NCBI RefSeq assembly: GCF_009933175.1
Contig: NZ_MAEJ01000001.1
Coordinates: 1 to 64,000, forward strand
Reading direction: 5' to 3'
Length of the DNA: 64,000 bases
DNA from: Candidatus Enterococcus huntleyi
GTDB taxonomy: Bacteria > Bacillota > Bacilli > Lactobacillales > Enterococcaceae
The position numbers and the translations under genes were made by a program. Numbering within the stretch: the first letter of the stretch is position 1; each line of letters begins with the position of its first letter. Shown here piece by piece: positions 47,792 to 56,507 of this stretch. The notes under the pieces were generated by a model. That model ran no database searches. It saw only the letters and a program-made list of their open reading frames with translations, and was not told the origin of the DNA.

Positions 47792-47803
47792 GCTAATTAT
47801 AAC
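47775..47803 (+). promoter_or_regulatory. Promoter of the PTS EIIC gene
   Basis: TTTACT (47775-47780) and TATAAC (47798-47803) are 17 bases apart, with an AAGTTGTAA box between. Confidence 0.6.
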
Positions 47804-47851
47804 ATAGTTGATAAGTTGCGAGGGCTTGTTTTTTCAAGGAGGAAGAGTAGA

Positions 47852-49162
47852 ATGCAAACAGGATTTATGGGTAAATTAGCAGATGTTTTAGGTAGATTTG
47901 CTACAAAGGTCAACTCTCTACGTTATATTATGGTCATCAAAAATGCGTTTGCGGCATTGATTCCAGTTATTATTACGGGGGCCTTTGGGACGCTATTTTC
48001 AGCGATGGTTTTCGATAACGAGAATGGCCTTGCACAAATTAATGGCTTGGGTTTTCTAGTTGATTTAAAGCCGATTTCTTCAGCCATTAGTTATGTCACG
48101 TTGAGTTTTCTAACGATTTATGCCGTCTTTCTGATCGGGATTGAGTTGGCGAAGCTGAACAAAGTTTCCGGAGTTTTTCCGGGAGTAGTTGCCGTTATGA
48201 GTTATCTTTCTGTGAACCCTACTGTGTATGAATTTACCAATGCGGATAATCTTAAAGTAGTGGCAGAAAATGTTTTGGCGAAACAATATACGGATACAAA
48301 AGGCTTGTTCTTAGGGATGTTCGTGGCGATTGCATCGATTGAATTGTATTGTTGGTTAGGTCGTCAGGATAAATTACAAATTAAAATGCCTGATACTGTA
48401 CCGACGAATGTTTCAACAAGTTTTTCCGCTTTGTTTCCGACAATTTTGACAGTAGCGATTATTGCGACAGTTGGTTTTATCATCAAAGCGGCTACTGGGA
48501 TGTATGCTTATGATATTATTTATAACGTTGTTCAAAAACCGCTTGAAGGAATTGTGCAAGGATTACCGGGGATTTTATTACTTATGTTCATTGCCCAAGT
48601 TTTCTGGGTGATTGGGATTCACGGGAATCAAATGGTCAAACCTGTTCGCGAACCGTTATTATTAGCGGCCATTGCTGTGAATACGGAAGCCTTTGAAGCG
48701 GGTAAAGAGATTCCTAATATTATTACGATGCCATTCTGGGATATGTATATGAGTATGGGTGGTTCTGGAGTGACGATTGGCTTGCTGGTTGCGATTTTAC
48801 TGGTTAGTAAACGTGATGATATGCGTCAAATTACGAAACTATCGCTAGCTCCTGGGATTTTTAATATTAATGAACCAGTGATTTTCGGGATGCCAATTAT
48901 GCTTAACCCAATTTTGGCAATTCCATTTATTGTTACCCCGTTAGTAACTGGAACGATTGGTTATGTAGCAACCTCTCTAGGATTTGCTGCCAAAGCAGTT
49001 GTAATGGTTCCTTGGCCAATGCCACCGATTGTGAATGCTTATTTGGCAACAGCGGGTGATATTGGTGCGGTAATTACGCAAATTATCTGTATTATCGTTT
49101 CTATACTAATTTATTTACCATTTGTAAAAGTATCAAATAAAGTGACGACTGAGGTTGCTTGA
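47852..49162 (+). CDS. PTS cellobiose/beta-glucoside-type EIIC permease
   Basis: A 436-residue EIIC of the lactose/cellobiose (CelB) family with about 10 hydrophobic segments and the motifs VIGIHGNQMVKPV and NINEPVIFGMP. It transports and, with EIIA and EIIB, phosphorylates a beta-glucoside. Neither EIIA nor EIIB is encoded nearby, so they must be supplied in trans. AAGGAGG precedes the chosen ATG; longer starts have none. Confidence 0.88.
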   Translation: MQTGFMGKLADVLGRFATKVNSLRYIMVIKNAFAALIPVIITGAFGTLFSAMVFDNENGLAQINGLGFLVDLKPISSAISYVTLSFLTIYAVFLIGIELAKLNKVSGVFPGVVAVMSYLSVNPTVYEFTNADNLKVVAENVLAKQYTDTKGLFLGMFVAIASIELYCWLGRQDKLQIKMPDTVPTNVSTSFSALFPTILTVAIIATVGFIIKAATGMYAYDIIYNVVQKPLEGIVQGLPGILLLMFIAQVFWVIGIHGNQMVKPVREPLLLAAIAVNTEAFEAGKEIPNIITMPFWDMYMSMGGSGVTIGLLVAILLVSKRDDMRQITKLSLAPGIFNINEPVIFGMPIMLNPILAIPFIVTPLVTGTIGYVATSLGFAAKAVVMVPWPMPPIVNAYLATAGDIGAVITQIICIIVSILIYLPFVKVSNKVTTEVA

Positions 49163-49177
49163 TAGGAGGATTTATCG

Positions 49178-50602
49178 ATGAATATTACTATTCCTGAAAA
49201 ATTTGTACTAGGGGCAGCGTCGTCTGCTTGGCAAACGGAAGGCTGGCAAGGGAAAAAAGAAGGACAGGATTCATTTATTGATAGTTGGTATAAAAATGAA
49301 AAATTCGTTTGGCATCAGGGTTATGGTCCAGCGGTGGCGACGAATTTCATGGAAAATTATCAAGAAGACATAGACCAGATGAAAGAGATTCATCTGACTC
49401 ATTACCGGACATCAATTAATTGGTCGCGTTTTTTCACTGATTATGAACAATTAACGGTGGACGAGGAGTATGCGCAGCACATCGACCAGGTGATTGATCA
49501 GTTGATTGCGGCGGGTGTTGAGCCGATGATTTGTTTGGAGCATTATGAGGTGCCTAGTTTCCTAATGGATAAATATGATGGCTGGTCTTCAAAAGAAGTC
49601 GTTGAATTGTATGCAGGCTACGCCAAGATTGCTTTTGAACGCTACGGCGATCGAGTGAAGCACTGGTTTACCTTCAATGAACCGATTGTGGTTCAAACAC
49701 GTTGCTATTTGGATGCGATTCGTTGGCCACATGAGCAGAATACGAAAAAATGGATGCTGTGGAATTATCATAAAGTCTTAGCAACCGCCCGGGCAGTCGA
49801 ATTGTATCATGCGGTAAATTACGATGGGCGAATTGGCTGTATCTTGAATCCTGAGATGGTCTATCCTCGTTCATCTTCTAAAGAAGATCAAAAGGCCGCA
49901 GAGATGTATGATCTATTTTTTAATAGAGTCTATTTTGACCCGATGATTACAGGCGTTTATCCGAAAGAATTGATCACTTTGTGTCAGCAGCATGATATTT
50001 ACTTTGATCCAACGGAAGAAGAGTTGCAAACAATCAAAGAAAATACGGTTGATTTTCTAGGGATTAATCAATATTATCCTAAACGTGTGCGGGCCCCTCG
50101 TTATGCTTGGAACGACCAGACACCATTTCATCCGGAAATGTATTATGAAACATTTGATTTGCCAGGTAAGCAAATGAATAATTCTCGTGGCTGGGAAATT
50201 TATCCGGAAATCATGTACGATATGTCGATGTATCTCAAAAAAAATTATCCACCAATTCCTTGGTTGATTACTGAAAATGGCATGGGCCGTGAGAATGAAG
50301 AAACGTATATGGATTCTCAAGGTGTGGTACAAGATGATTATCGGATTGCCTTTATTTCGAAGCATTTATACCAACTGATTCGTGGCGTGAAGGATGGTTC
50401 GACCTGTGAAGGGTATATGCTCTGGGCTTTTACTGATTGTGTGTCACCAATGAATGCCTTTAAAAATCGCTATGGATTAGTTCGAATTGAGTTAGATGAA
50501 GCGAGAACGCGGAGTCTTAAGAAATCAGGGCAGTGGTATCGCTCAATTATTGATACACGGTTAATGGAGTTAGAAGATCCCGCGCATCAAATAGAAAAAT
50601 AA
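49178..50602 (+). CDS. GH1 6-phospho-beta-glucosidase (cassette D)
   Basis: A 474-residue GH1 enzyme. Acid/base E168 (FNEP) and nucleophile E366 (TENGM) are intact. The C-terminal DCVSPMNAFKNRYG provides Ser, Lys and Tyr like the phosphate-binding set of PTS-linked GH1 enzymes. It is the last gene of the EIIC operon (15 bases after it, TAGGAGG upstream) and should hydrolyse the imported 6-phospho-beta-glucoside. Confidence 0.89.
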   Translation: MNITIPEKFVLGAASSAWQTEGWQGKKEGQDSFIDSWYKNEKFVWHQGYGPAVATNFMENYQEDIDQMKEIHLTHYRTSINWSRFFTDYEQLTVDEEYAQHIDQVIDQLIAAGVEPMICLEHYEVPSFLMDKYDGWSSKEVVELYAGYAKIAFERYGDRVKHWFTFNEPIVVQTRCYLDAIRWPHEQNTKKWMLWNYHKVLATARAVELYHAVNYDGRIGCILNPEMVYPRSSSKEDQKAAEMYDLFFNRVYFDPMITGVYPKELITLCQQHDIYFDPTEEELQTIKENTVDFLGINQYYPKRVRAPRYAWNDQTPFHPEMYYETFDLPGKQMNNSRGWEIYPEIMYDMSMYLKKNYPPIPWLITENGMGRENEETYMDSQGVVQDDYRIAFISKHLYQLIRGVKDGSTCEGYMLWAFTDCVSPMNAFKNRYGLVRIELDEARTRSLKKSGQWYRSIIDTRLMELEDPAHQIEK

Positions 50603-50628
50603 GCATTGTGAATCGTGAAAGATAAAAT

Positions 50629-50665
50629 AATAGGTCCGTCGAGAAATTTCTCGACGGACCTATTA
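50629..50665. terminator. Bidirectional terminator between the GH1 gene and uspA
   Basis: AATAGGTCCGTCGAGAAA is the left arm of a perfect palindrome ending GGACCTATT, with A/T-rich flanks on both sides. Confidence 0.85.
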
Positions 50666-50729
50666 ATATAAACACCTAAAGTTTCGTTTTTCTCAGTCAA
50701 CCTGACTAGCTTAAACAAAAACTTATGAA

Positions 50730-51203
50730 TTACTCTTCTTCTTCTTTAGGCATGTTGTTTTCTAAATCTGTCCGCACGACTAAGACGTCGCAGCTGGCAT
50801 TTCTAATGACATATTCAGAAACAGACCCGATAAATAAACGTTCTACGGCGTTAAGACCCGTTGCTCCTAACATGATTAAGTCTACATCATGGTCTCCAGG
50901 GATTTCTTTTGCGATGATTGGTTTTGGTGAACCGTATTCAATGACTTGGGTAATTTTTTTGCACCCTTGGTCTTTAGCATAAGTTTCATAATCGGTTAGG
51001 GTTTGTTTAGCCATCTCAGTTGCTTGTTCAGCTAACATGCCGTCAAAAGATGAGACGGTTTGGAAAGCTCGTGTATCAATGACATGTGCTAGTACTAATT
51101 CTGCATCATTTCTTTTTGCGACGTTGACAGCTTTTTTAAAGGCTAATTCGGCTTCGCTTGAACCATCGACGGCCACCATGATTTTCGTATATTGTTGTAA
51201 CAT
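50730..51203 (-). CDS. Universal stress protein, UspA family
   Basis: A 157-residue Usp protein with KIMVAVDGSSEAELAF at the start and the ATP-binding motif GATGLNAVERLFIGSVSEYV (G-x2-G-x9-G-S). Probably an ATP-binding cytosolic stress protein. ATG at 51203 or GTG three codons earlier could start it, both with AGAGGAGT upstream. C-terminus is acidic (PKEEEE). Confidence 0.9.
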   Translation of the reverse strand: MLQQYTKIMVAVDGSSEAELAFKKAVNVAKRNDAELVLAHVIDTRAFQTVSSFDGMLAEQATEMAKQTLTDYETYAKDQGCKKITQVIEYGSPKPIIAKEIPGDHDVDLIMLGATGLNAVERLFIGSVSEYVIRNASCDVLVVRTDLENNMPKEEEE

Positions 51204-51287
51204 CCTATACACACTCCTCTCGAATAATTGCTCTATTTGTTGACACTTTAATTGTAAATCAAAAAAGCCAAAAAGAAAATTAATTCG

Positions 51288-51569
51288 CTAGTTGGGTTTT
51301 GACATTTTCTGCGAAAATAAGATGCCAAAGACTGCTGCGATGCACAGTAGAGCGATTAAAAAAATAATTGCATAAAATTTATCATTGGCAATTGCTACGA
51401 TAATTCCTAATACGGCAAAAAATAAATAGATAGAGCCGAATTGCGATAAAAAGGCCTTATTTTCTTCATCATTAGAGATGAGTGACAGAAAAACGGCTTG
51501 TTTTCTTAGTAAATAGTAACCAACTACCAATAATAGCAGTGAGACAAGGCCTATTAAAAATTGAATCAT
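51288..51569 (-). CDS. Small membrane protein of unknown function
   Basis: A 93-residue protein with three hydrophobic segments (about 1-20, 45-63 and 66-86) and a short polar loop containing SNDEENKAFLSQFG. GGAGG lies before the MIQFLIG start. I do not recognise the family. It is preceded by the 6S RNA terminator, so it needs its own promoter. Confidence 0.65.
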   Translation of the reverse strand: MIQFLIGLVSLLLLVVGYYLLRKQAVFLSLISNDEENKAFLSQFGSIYLFFAVLGIIVAIANDKFYAIIFLIALLCIAAVFGILFSQKMSKPN

Positions 51570-51595
51570 GAAAAAATTTCCTCCATTTTTTATAG

Positions 51596-51631
51596 AAAAA
51601 AAGCAACTTGCCCAAAAGCAAATTGCTTCAT
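51596..51631 (-). terminator. Terminator of the 6S RNA
   Basis: On the minus strand AAGCAATTTGC pairs with GCAAGTTGCTT around TTTTGG, followed by seven T. Classic intrinsic terminator. Confidence 0.85.
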
Positions 51632-51845
51632 TCAAAAGAATGGGTAAGATCCGTTAATGCCGTTACTCGTCCTGTAGTATTGATCCCGCAAATTCTAGCA
51701 GGTGGGTTCCACGGTCTAAGTATTGAACTACCAAATGATAAGGCATGTTACCAACTTTGACACAAGACAGATCCCAATATATCAATAAAAATGTTCGGTC
51801 AACACACAAAGAGGACAACTCGCACATCACAGATTTCCCACCCTT
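51632..51845 (-). ncRNA. ssrS: 6S RNA (regulator of RNA polymerase)
   Basis: A roughly 200-base RNA on the minus strand. A promoter with -35 TTGCTC (51869-51874), a 17-base spacer and -10 TACTAT (51846-51851) sets its 5' end near 51841. The two ends pair along their length: 5' GGGTGGGAAATCTGTGATG runs parallel to the complement of the 3' end (GGGTAAGATCCGTTAATG), and pairing continues through GTTGTCCT/AGGACGAG, giving the long interrupted rod of 6S RNA. It lies beside rarA, the common place for ssrS in Bacilli. An open frame through it looks fortuitous. Confidence 0.8.
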
Positions 51846-51960
51846 ATAGTAGCATATGAAAATCAAAAGAGCAACGAGATACCCTTGAAAAAAGAAAGCG
51901 TAATCAGTTTTTTTATAGAATGACTGCTTCCATAATGTTCATGTGCTATAGAAAAATGTG

Positions 51961-53271
51961 CTAGTTTTCGGTTTCAGGAAGGGGCTTAGTTTGGCGATTT
52001 TTTTTCTTCCATTCTTGGATGCGGTAATATTGTTGCCCCAAGGCTTGCTCATATTTTCCGGTTGATTTTGGCTGGTAATAATGCGCATTTTTGATTTTGT
52101 TAGGGAGATATTGTTGATTGACCCACGCATCTTCGTAACCATGGGGATATTTATAGTCCACGCCGCGGTTCAATTCTTTGGCCCCTTTATAATGACTGTC
52201 TCTCAAATGGTCAGGGACATCGCCGGCTTTTCCTGCTCGAATATCTGAGATGGCGGCGTCTAATGCAACATAGGCAGCATTAGATTTCGGAGACAGGCAG
52301 AGATCAACGACGGTATCGGCCAATGGAATACGCGCTTCTGGTAAGCCTAAACGTTCGGCTGCTAATACGGCGTTGACTGTTCTGGCAGCGGCTGCTGGAT
52401 TGGCTAAACCAATGTCTTCGTAGCCAATCACCATTAATCGTCGACAAATAATTGCTAAGTCACCTGCTTCGACCAAACGCCCTAAGTAATGGAGCGCCGC
52501 ATCAACATCACTGCCACGAATTGATTTTTGAAAGGCCGAAATCACATCGTAATGGGCGTCGCCATCTTTGTCATGCGTTAAGGCTTTTCTCTGCACACAT
52601 TCTTCAATGACGGATAGGCTCAATATAATTTTTCCATCTTCATTTGGTGGGGTCGATTTTACAGCGAGTTCCAAACCATTTAAGGCACTGCGCAAATCCC
52701 CATTGGTTGCTCTAGATAGATGAAGTAGGGCATTTTCCTCTAGTTCGACGGGATATTCGCCTAAGCCTCTTTCTGAATCGTGGAGGGCAGAGTCAATCGC
52801 TGTTCGAATATCTTCTTGAGTTAAAGGCTTAACTTCAAATATCTGTGTCCGACTGCGGATGGCGGGATTGATGGTAATATAAGGATTTTCGGTGGTTGCG
52901 CCGATTAAGATAATCCGACCACTTTCTAAATGAGGTAATAGAAAATCCTGTTTTGTTTTATCTAAACGATGGACTTCATCCAATAATAGGATAACCGTGC
53001 CACTCATTTTTGCTTCTTCAGCGACAATTTGTAAATCTTTTTTTGTATCTGTCGCGGCATTGAGCATCCGAAAGGCATATTGCGTTGAACCAGCAATTGC
53101 GCTGGCAATACTGGTTTTTCCTGTTCCTGGTGGGCCGTATAATATCATTGAGGAGAGCATAGAGGCTTCAACCATTCGGCGAATAATCTTGCCTTCACCA
53201 ACAAGATGTTGTTGACCGACAACTTCCTCTAAATTTCTTGGACGCATTCGATAAGCTAAGGGTTGATGCAT
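51961..53271 (-). CDS. rarA: Replication-associated recombination ATPase RarA (MgsA)
   Basis: A 436-residue AAA+ ATPase with Walker A GPPGTGKT at 46-53, Walker B LLLDEVHR, sensor 1 GATTENP, and the C-terminal tetramerisation domain with NKIKNAHYYQP. RarA acts at stalled replication forks. Start MHQPLAYRMRP has GGAGG 6 bases upstream; a longer frame lacks one. In Bacilli it lies next to the 6S RNA gene, as here. Confidence 0.93.
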   Translation of the reverse strand: MHQPLAYRMRPRNLEEVVGQQHLVGEGKIIRRMVEASMLSSMILYGPPGTGKTSIASAIAGSTQYAFRMLNAATDTKKDLQIVAEEAKMSGTVILLLDEVHRLDKTKQDFLLPHLESGRIILIGATTENPYITINPAIRSRTQIFEVKPLTQEDIRTAIDSALHDSERGLGEYPVELEENALLHLSRATNGDLRSALNGLELAVKSTPPNEDGKIILSLSVIEECVQRKALTHDKDGDAHYDVISAFQKSIRGSDVDAALHYLGRLVEAGDLAIICRRLMVIGYEDIGLANPAAAARTVNAVLAAERLGLPEARIPLADTVVDLCLSPKSNAAYVALDAAISDIRAGKAGDVPDHLRDSHYKGAKELNRGVDYKYPHGYEDAWVNQQYLPNKIKNAHYYQPKSTGKYEQALGQQYYRIQEWKKKNRQTKPLPETEN

Positions 53272-53467
53272 GAAATCCCTCCTTTTTAAAATAAGAATCA
53301 TTCCCTTTAGTATAGCATGTTTTGACTGGAAAAGAGGAGGATTTGATTGTGTATAAGGAAAACAAAATCACGCATTCATCTGTCGTTTTCGTGCTTGTTT
53401 AATGGGGAGATTAAACAATAGAGTACAATGCGAAGTCTAAAAATTATCTGACGAAAAAATTTTCTGA

Positions 53468-53497
53468 TTTACAAAGTATGAATAAATAACATATACT
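53468..53497 (+). promoter_or_regulatory. Promoter of the NagB-like gene
   Basis: TTTACA and TATACT are 18 bases apart, 46 bases before the gene start. Confidence 0.5.
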
Positions 53498-53542
53498 ATA
53501 AATGGATAAGAAATCGCTTACTTTAAAATTGGAGGAACGTAC

Positions 53543-54259
53543 ATGAAATTAATTATTGTCAAAGATTACGAAGAAATGAGCCAAGTTGGGGCGGAAATCC
53601 TACTGGGAGAGATGCACGGACAGCATCGTAAAAATATCTCAATTACTGCGGGAGCTTCACCTCAGGGGATTTATGAACGGATGATTCCTCGTGTGAAGGA
53701 CAAACCGTATTTTGAGCATGTCCATTATTATAATTTTGATGAGATTGATTTTAAAGGGGAAGACCGCGTGGGTGTGACGATGGGCAACCTGAAGAAGATG
53801 TACTTCGATCCTGCGAATATTAAGGAAGAAAATATTCACGCCTTGGATTCAGACAATTATCAAACGCAAGATGAACGTATCAAAGCGGATGGCGGATTAG
53901 ATTTCATTTTACTAGGTGTGGGTGCAGATGGCCATTTCTGTGGCAATTTACCTGGAACAACAAAATTTGGTGATTTGACTAGTCGTGTGAATGAGGATGC
54001 GACGCCAACTATGAAAGAAGTATTATTGAATGAAGTTGGTGGGGTTGAAGCTTTACGCCCAGAATTTTACGTGACAATGGGACCAAAAAGTATTATGCAA
54101 GTGAAGAAATTATTGATGGTTGCTAGTGGAGAAAAGAAAGCAGCAATCGTCAAAGCTTTGGTAGACGGGGTTGTAACAGAAGATTTACCGTCAACTTTAT
54201 TAACGACTCATCCGGACTTCACCTTGGTCGTAGATGAGGCAGCAGCTTCTTTACTGTAA
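53543..54259 (+). CDS. NagB-like sugar-phosphate isomerase family protein with altered active site
   Basis: A 238-residue protein of the glucosamine-6-phosphate deaminase/6-phosphogluconolactonase family. D66-E67 (FDE) and D129-G-H131 correspond to catalytic Asp72 and Asp141/His143 of NagB, but where NagB has Asn-Glu-Pro-Gly (Glu148) this has N-L-P-G (Leu136). So the ring-opening helper is missing, and a different substrate is likely. It stands alone with its own promoter and terminator. GGAGG precedes the ATG. Confidence 0.75.
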   Translation: MKLIIVKDYEEMSQVGAEILLGEMHGQHRKNISITAGASPQGIYERMIPRVKDKPYFEHVHYYNFDEIDFKGEDRVGVTMGNLKKMYFDPANIKEENIHALDSDNYQTQDERIKADGGLDFILLGVGADGHFCGNLPGTTKFGDLTSRVNEDATPTMKEVLLNEVGGVEALRPEFYVTMGPKSIMQVKKLLMVASGEKKAAIVKALVDGVVTEDLPSTLLTTHPDFTLVVDEAAASLL

Positions 54260-54305
54260 GAAAGTTTCAGTCATAGGTCATTCGATAACTAAAATAAGAT
54301 ATACA

Positions 54306-54345
54306 ACAATCAGGCTGGGTAATGTGCTCAGTCTGTTCTTTTTTT
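54306..54345 (+). terminator. Terminator after the NagB-like gene
   Basis: CAGGCTGGG pairs with CTCAGTCTG (two G-T pairs), followed by a TTCTTTTTTT tail. Confidence 0.75.
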
Positions 54346-54422
54346 GCTAAAATTCTATTATGAATGGTCAGTTTTCATAGCGTCACATCTGATAATTGTG
54401 TATGATAGGAGAGGTGAAGAAG

Positions 54423-55058
54423 ATGAAAGAATTAATGACTTTTTTTGAAACGAAAACAACTGAAGAGATTGCTGAATATTTGCTAGGGATGTACTTAGAA
54501 CATGAGACGCCGGCTGGCAAATTAGCAGGTTATATTGTTGATGCCGAGGCTTATTTGGGTCCAGATGATCAAGCAGCGCATAGTTTTGGTATGCGAAAAA
54601 CACCGCGATTAACTGCGATGTATCAAAAGCCGGGGACGATTTATTTGTATACGATGCATACTCATTTGTTATTGAATATTGTCACGCAACCCGAAGGTCA
54701 TCCACAAGGGGTGATGATTCGTGGACTACAGCCGGTGGTTGGACTTGAACAAATGCAAGCCAATCGTGGTGGAAAAACCACTGCTGATATCAGTAATGGT
54801 CCAGGAAAATTAGTTGCGGCTCTGGGAATTACTAAGGAGTATTATGGACAGTCAATCTTTACGAGTGATTTACATCTGGTACCTGAGAAGAGAAAGTTTC
54901 CGAAAGAAATTGAAAAACTACCGCGCATCGGGATTCCCAATAAAGGGATTTGGACAGACCTACCCCTGCGTTATGTAGTGAAAGGAAATCCCTATATTTC
55001 CCAGCAAAAGAAAAATAGGATTGATGAAAAAAATTTTGGTTGGAGGACAGATAAATGA
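54423..55058 (+). CDS. mpg: 3-methyladenine DNA glycosylase (AAG/Mpg family)
   Basis: A 211-residue alkyladenine glycosylase. The family active-site motif appears as IVDAEAYLGPDDQAAHSF with catalytic Glu42, and GHPQGVMIRGLQP and NGPGKLVAALGI follow. It removes alkylated purines in base-excision repair. GGAGAGGTG lies 6 bases before the chosen ATG. It overlaps the DUF3013 gene by 4 bases. Confidence 0.9.
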   Translation: MKELMTFFETKTTEEIAEYLLGMYLEHETPAGKLAGYIVDAEAYLGPDDQAAHSFGMRKTPRLTAMYQKPGTIYLYTMHTHLLLNIVTQPEGHPQGVMIRGLQPVVGLEQMQANRGGKTTADISNGPGKLVAALGITKEYYGQSIFTSDLHLVPEKRKFPKEIEKLPRIGIPNKGIWTDLPLRYVVKGNPYISQQKKNRIDEKNFGWRTDK

Positions 55059-55543
55059 AAAAGCAAAGCATGTTGACTTATTTAGATGAGCGAATTAACA
55101 AAGTAATTACCGAATATGATGTGGCGATTGATTGGGATAAAGGCAATCACACGATTGAAGTAGTGGTCCGTTTATTTGGTGAAAATAAGAGCCAAGCAGC
55201 GATTGATGATGTGCAGGGTGTTGCATCGGAAGAGGAAATTATCGAGTTTGAGGATGGCGTTTTATTCTATAATCCAGAGAAGTCGAAAGTTTCAGCGGAT
55301 GATTTCTTAGCAATTGTGCCATTTGAAGGTAAAAAAGGTTGCTCGAAAGCAACGATTAATGGCGTAGTTGATTATCTGAATGAAGTCTTGGATCAAGGCC
55401 AGAGTGACTTATTAGACTTTCTAGCAGATGACAGTGAGGACGCGGTATTTGAATTAGTATGGGCTGAAGACAAATTAGCTGCTCATATTGCTCAGTATGA
55501 AGGAAAAGACGGCGCAGAGTATCTAGCATACCCGAGCTATTAA
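55055..55543 (+). CDS. DUF3013 family protein
   Basis: A 162-residue acidic cytosolic protein of the DUF3013 family, found in Lactobacillales between mpg and prmA. It has no catalytic motif or membrane segment I recognise. Translationally coupled to mpg. Function unknown. Confidence 0.75.
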   Translation: MKKQSMLTYLDERINKVITEYDVAIDWDKGNHTIEVVVRLFGENKSQAAIDDVQGVASEEEIIEFEDGVLFYNPEKSKVSADDFLAIVPFEGKKGCSKATINGVVDYLNEVLDQGQSDLLDFLADDSEDAVFELVWAEDKLAAHIAQYEGKDGAEYLAYPSY

Positions 55544-55558
55544 AAAGGAGAATAATCG

Positions 55559-56506
55559 ATGAAGTGGAATGAAGTAAAAGTGGAAACAGCCAGTGAGGCG
55601 GTTGAAGCTGTATCGAATATTATGATGGAAGCTGGCGCGAGTGGCGTGGCAATTGAAGACGCGCTAGATGTCGAAAATTTCAAAAGTGATGCGTATGGCG
55701 AGTTGTTGGATAAAGAAAATTTTGTTTATATTGAAGAAGGCGCGATTGTTGCGGCCTATTTCCCTGAAACGACGTTCTTACCGGAAATCTTACCGTTTAT
55801 AAAAGATAGCATTACTGGCTTGCCAGAGTTTGGCTTGGAAATCGGCAAAAATGAAGTAACTGTCAGCGAAGTGGTGGAAAGTGATTGGGCGACGGCGTGG
55901 AAGAAATATTACCATCCAGTCAGAATTACTCGGTTCTTAACGATTGTCCCTAGCTGGGAAGCGTATGAACAAAGAGATTCGCTCGAAAAAATTATCACGC
56001 TAGATCCTGGAATGGCCTTTGGAACAGGAACGCATCCAACGACACGTTTAACGCTGCAAGCTTTAGAAACAGTCTTGCGCGGTGGCGAAACGGTTGTCGA
56101 TGTGGGCACAGGCTCGGGCGTGTTGAGTATTGCTAGTAAACATTTTGGCGCAAAAGACGTTTACGCTTATGATTTAGATGAAGTAGCGGTCCGCGCAGCG
56201 AAAGAAAATATGGATATGAATCCGATCGCGGCAGATGTTCACGTTTCAGCGAATGATTTACTGACAGGCGTTGAACTATCCGCGGATGTGATTGTTGCGA
56301 ACATTTTAGCAGATATCATTCTATTGATGATTCCTGATGCGTGGCGTGTGCTGAAAGATGATGGCACGTTGATTGTTTCGGGCATTATTGAAGAGAAAAA
56401 AGGCTTAGTGATTGAGGCGATGGAGCAACAAGGATTTGTGGTGGATCAAATTTTCCAACAAAAAGACTGGTATGCAATTGTCTTGAAAAAGTCTGAGGAA
56501 GTCTAA
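55559..56506 (+). CDS. prmA: Ribosomal protein L11 methyltransferase PrmA
   Basis: A 315-residue PrmA with an N-terminal substrate domain (about 1-100) and a Rossmann methyltransferase domain: FGTGTHPTTRL, motif I VVDVGTGSGVLSIAS and NILADIIL. It trimethylates L11. AAAAGGAG precedes its ATG. rsmE follows after 1 base. Confidence 0.95.
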   Translation: MKWNEVKVETASEAVEAVSNIMMEAGASGVAIEDALDVENFKSDAYGELLDKENFVYIEEGAIVAAYFPETTFLPEILPFIKDSITGLPEFGLEIGKNEVTVSEVVESDWATAWKKYYHPVRITRFLTIVPSWEAYEQRDSLEKIITLDPGMAFGTGTHPTTRLTLQALETVLRGGETVVDVGTGSGVLSIASKHFGAKDVYAYDLDEVAVRAAKENMDMNPIAADVHVSANDLLTGVELSADVIVANILADIILLMIPDAWRVLKDDGTLIVSGIIEEKKGLVIEAMEQQGFVVDQIFQQKDWYAIVLKKSEEV

Positions 56507-56507
56507 A

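Noticed and set aside
51663-51866. 67-codon open frame on the minus strand
   Set aside because: It lies within the 6S RNA candidate, whose pairing, promoter and terminator explain the sequence better.
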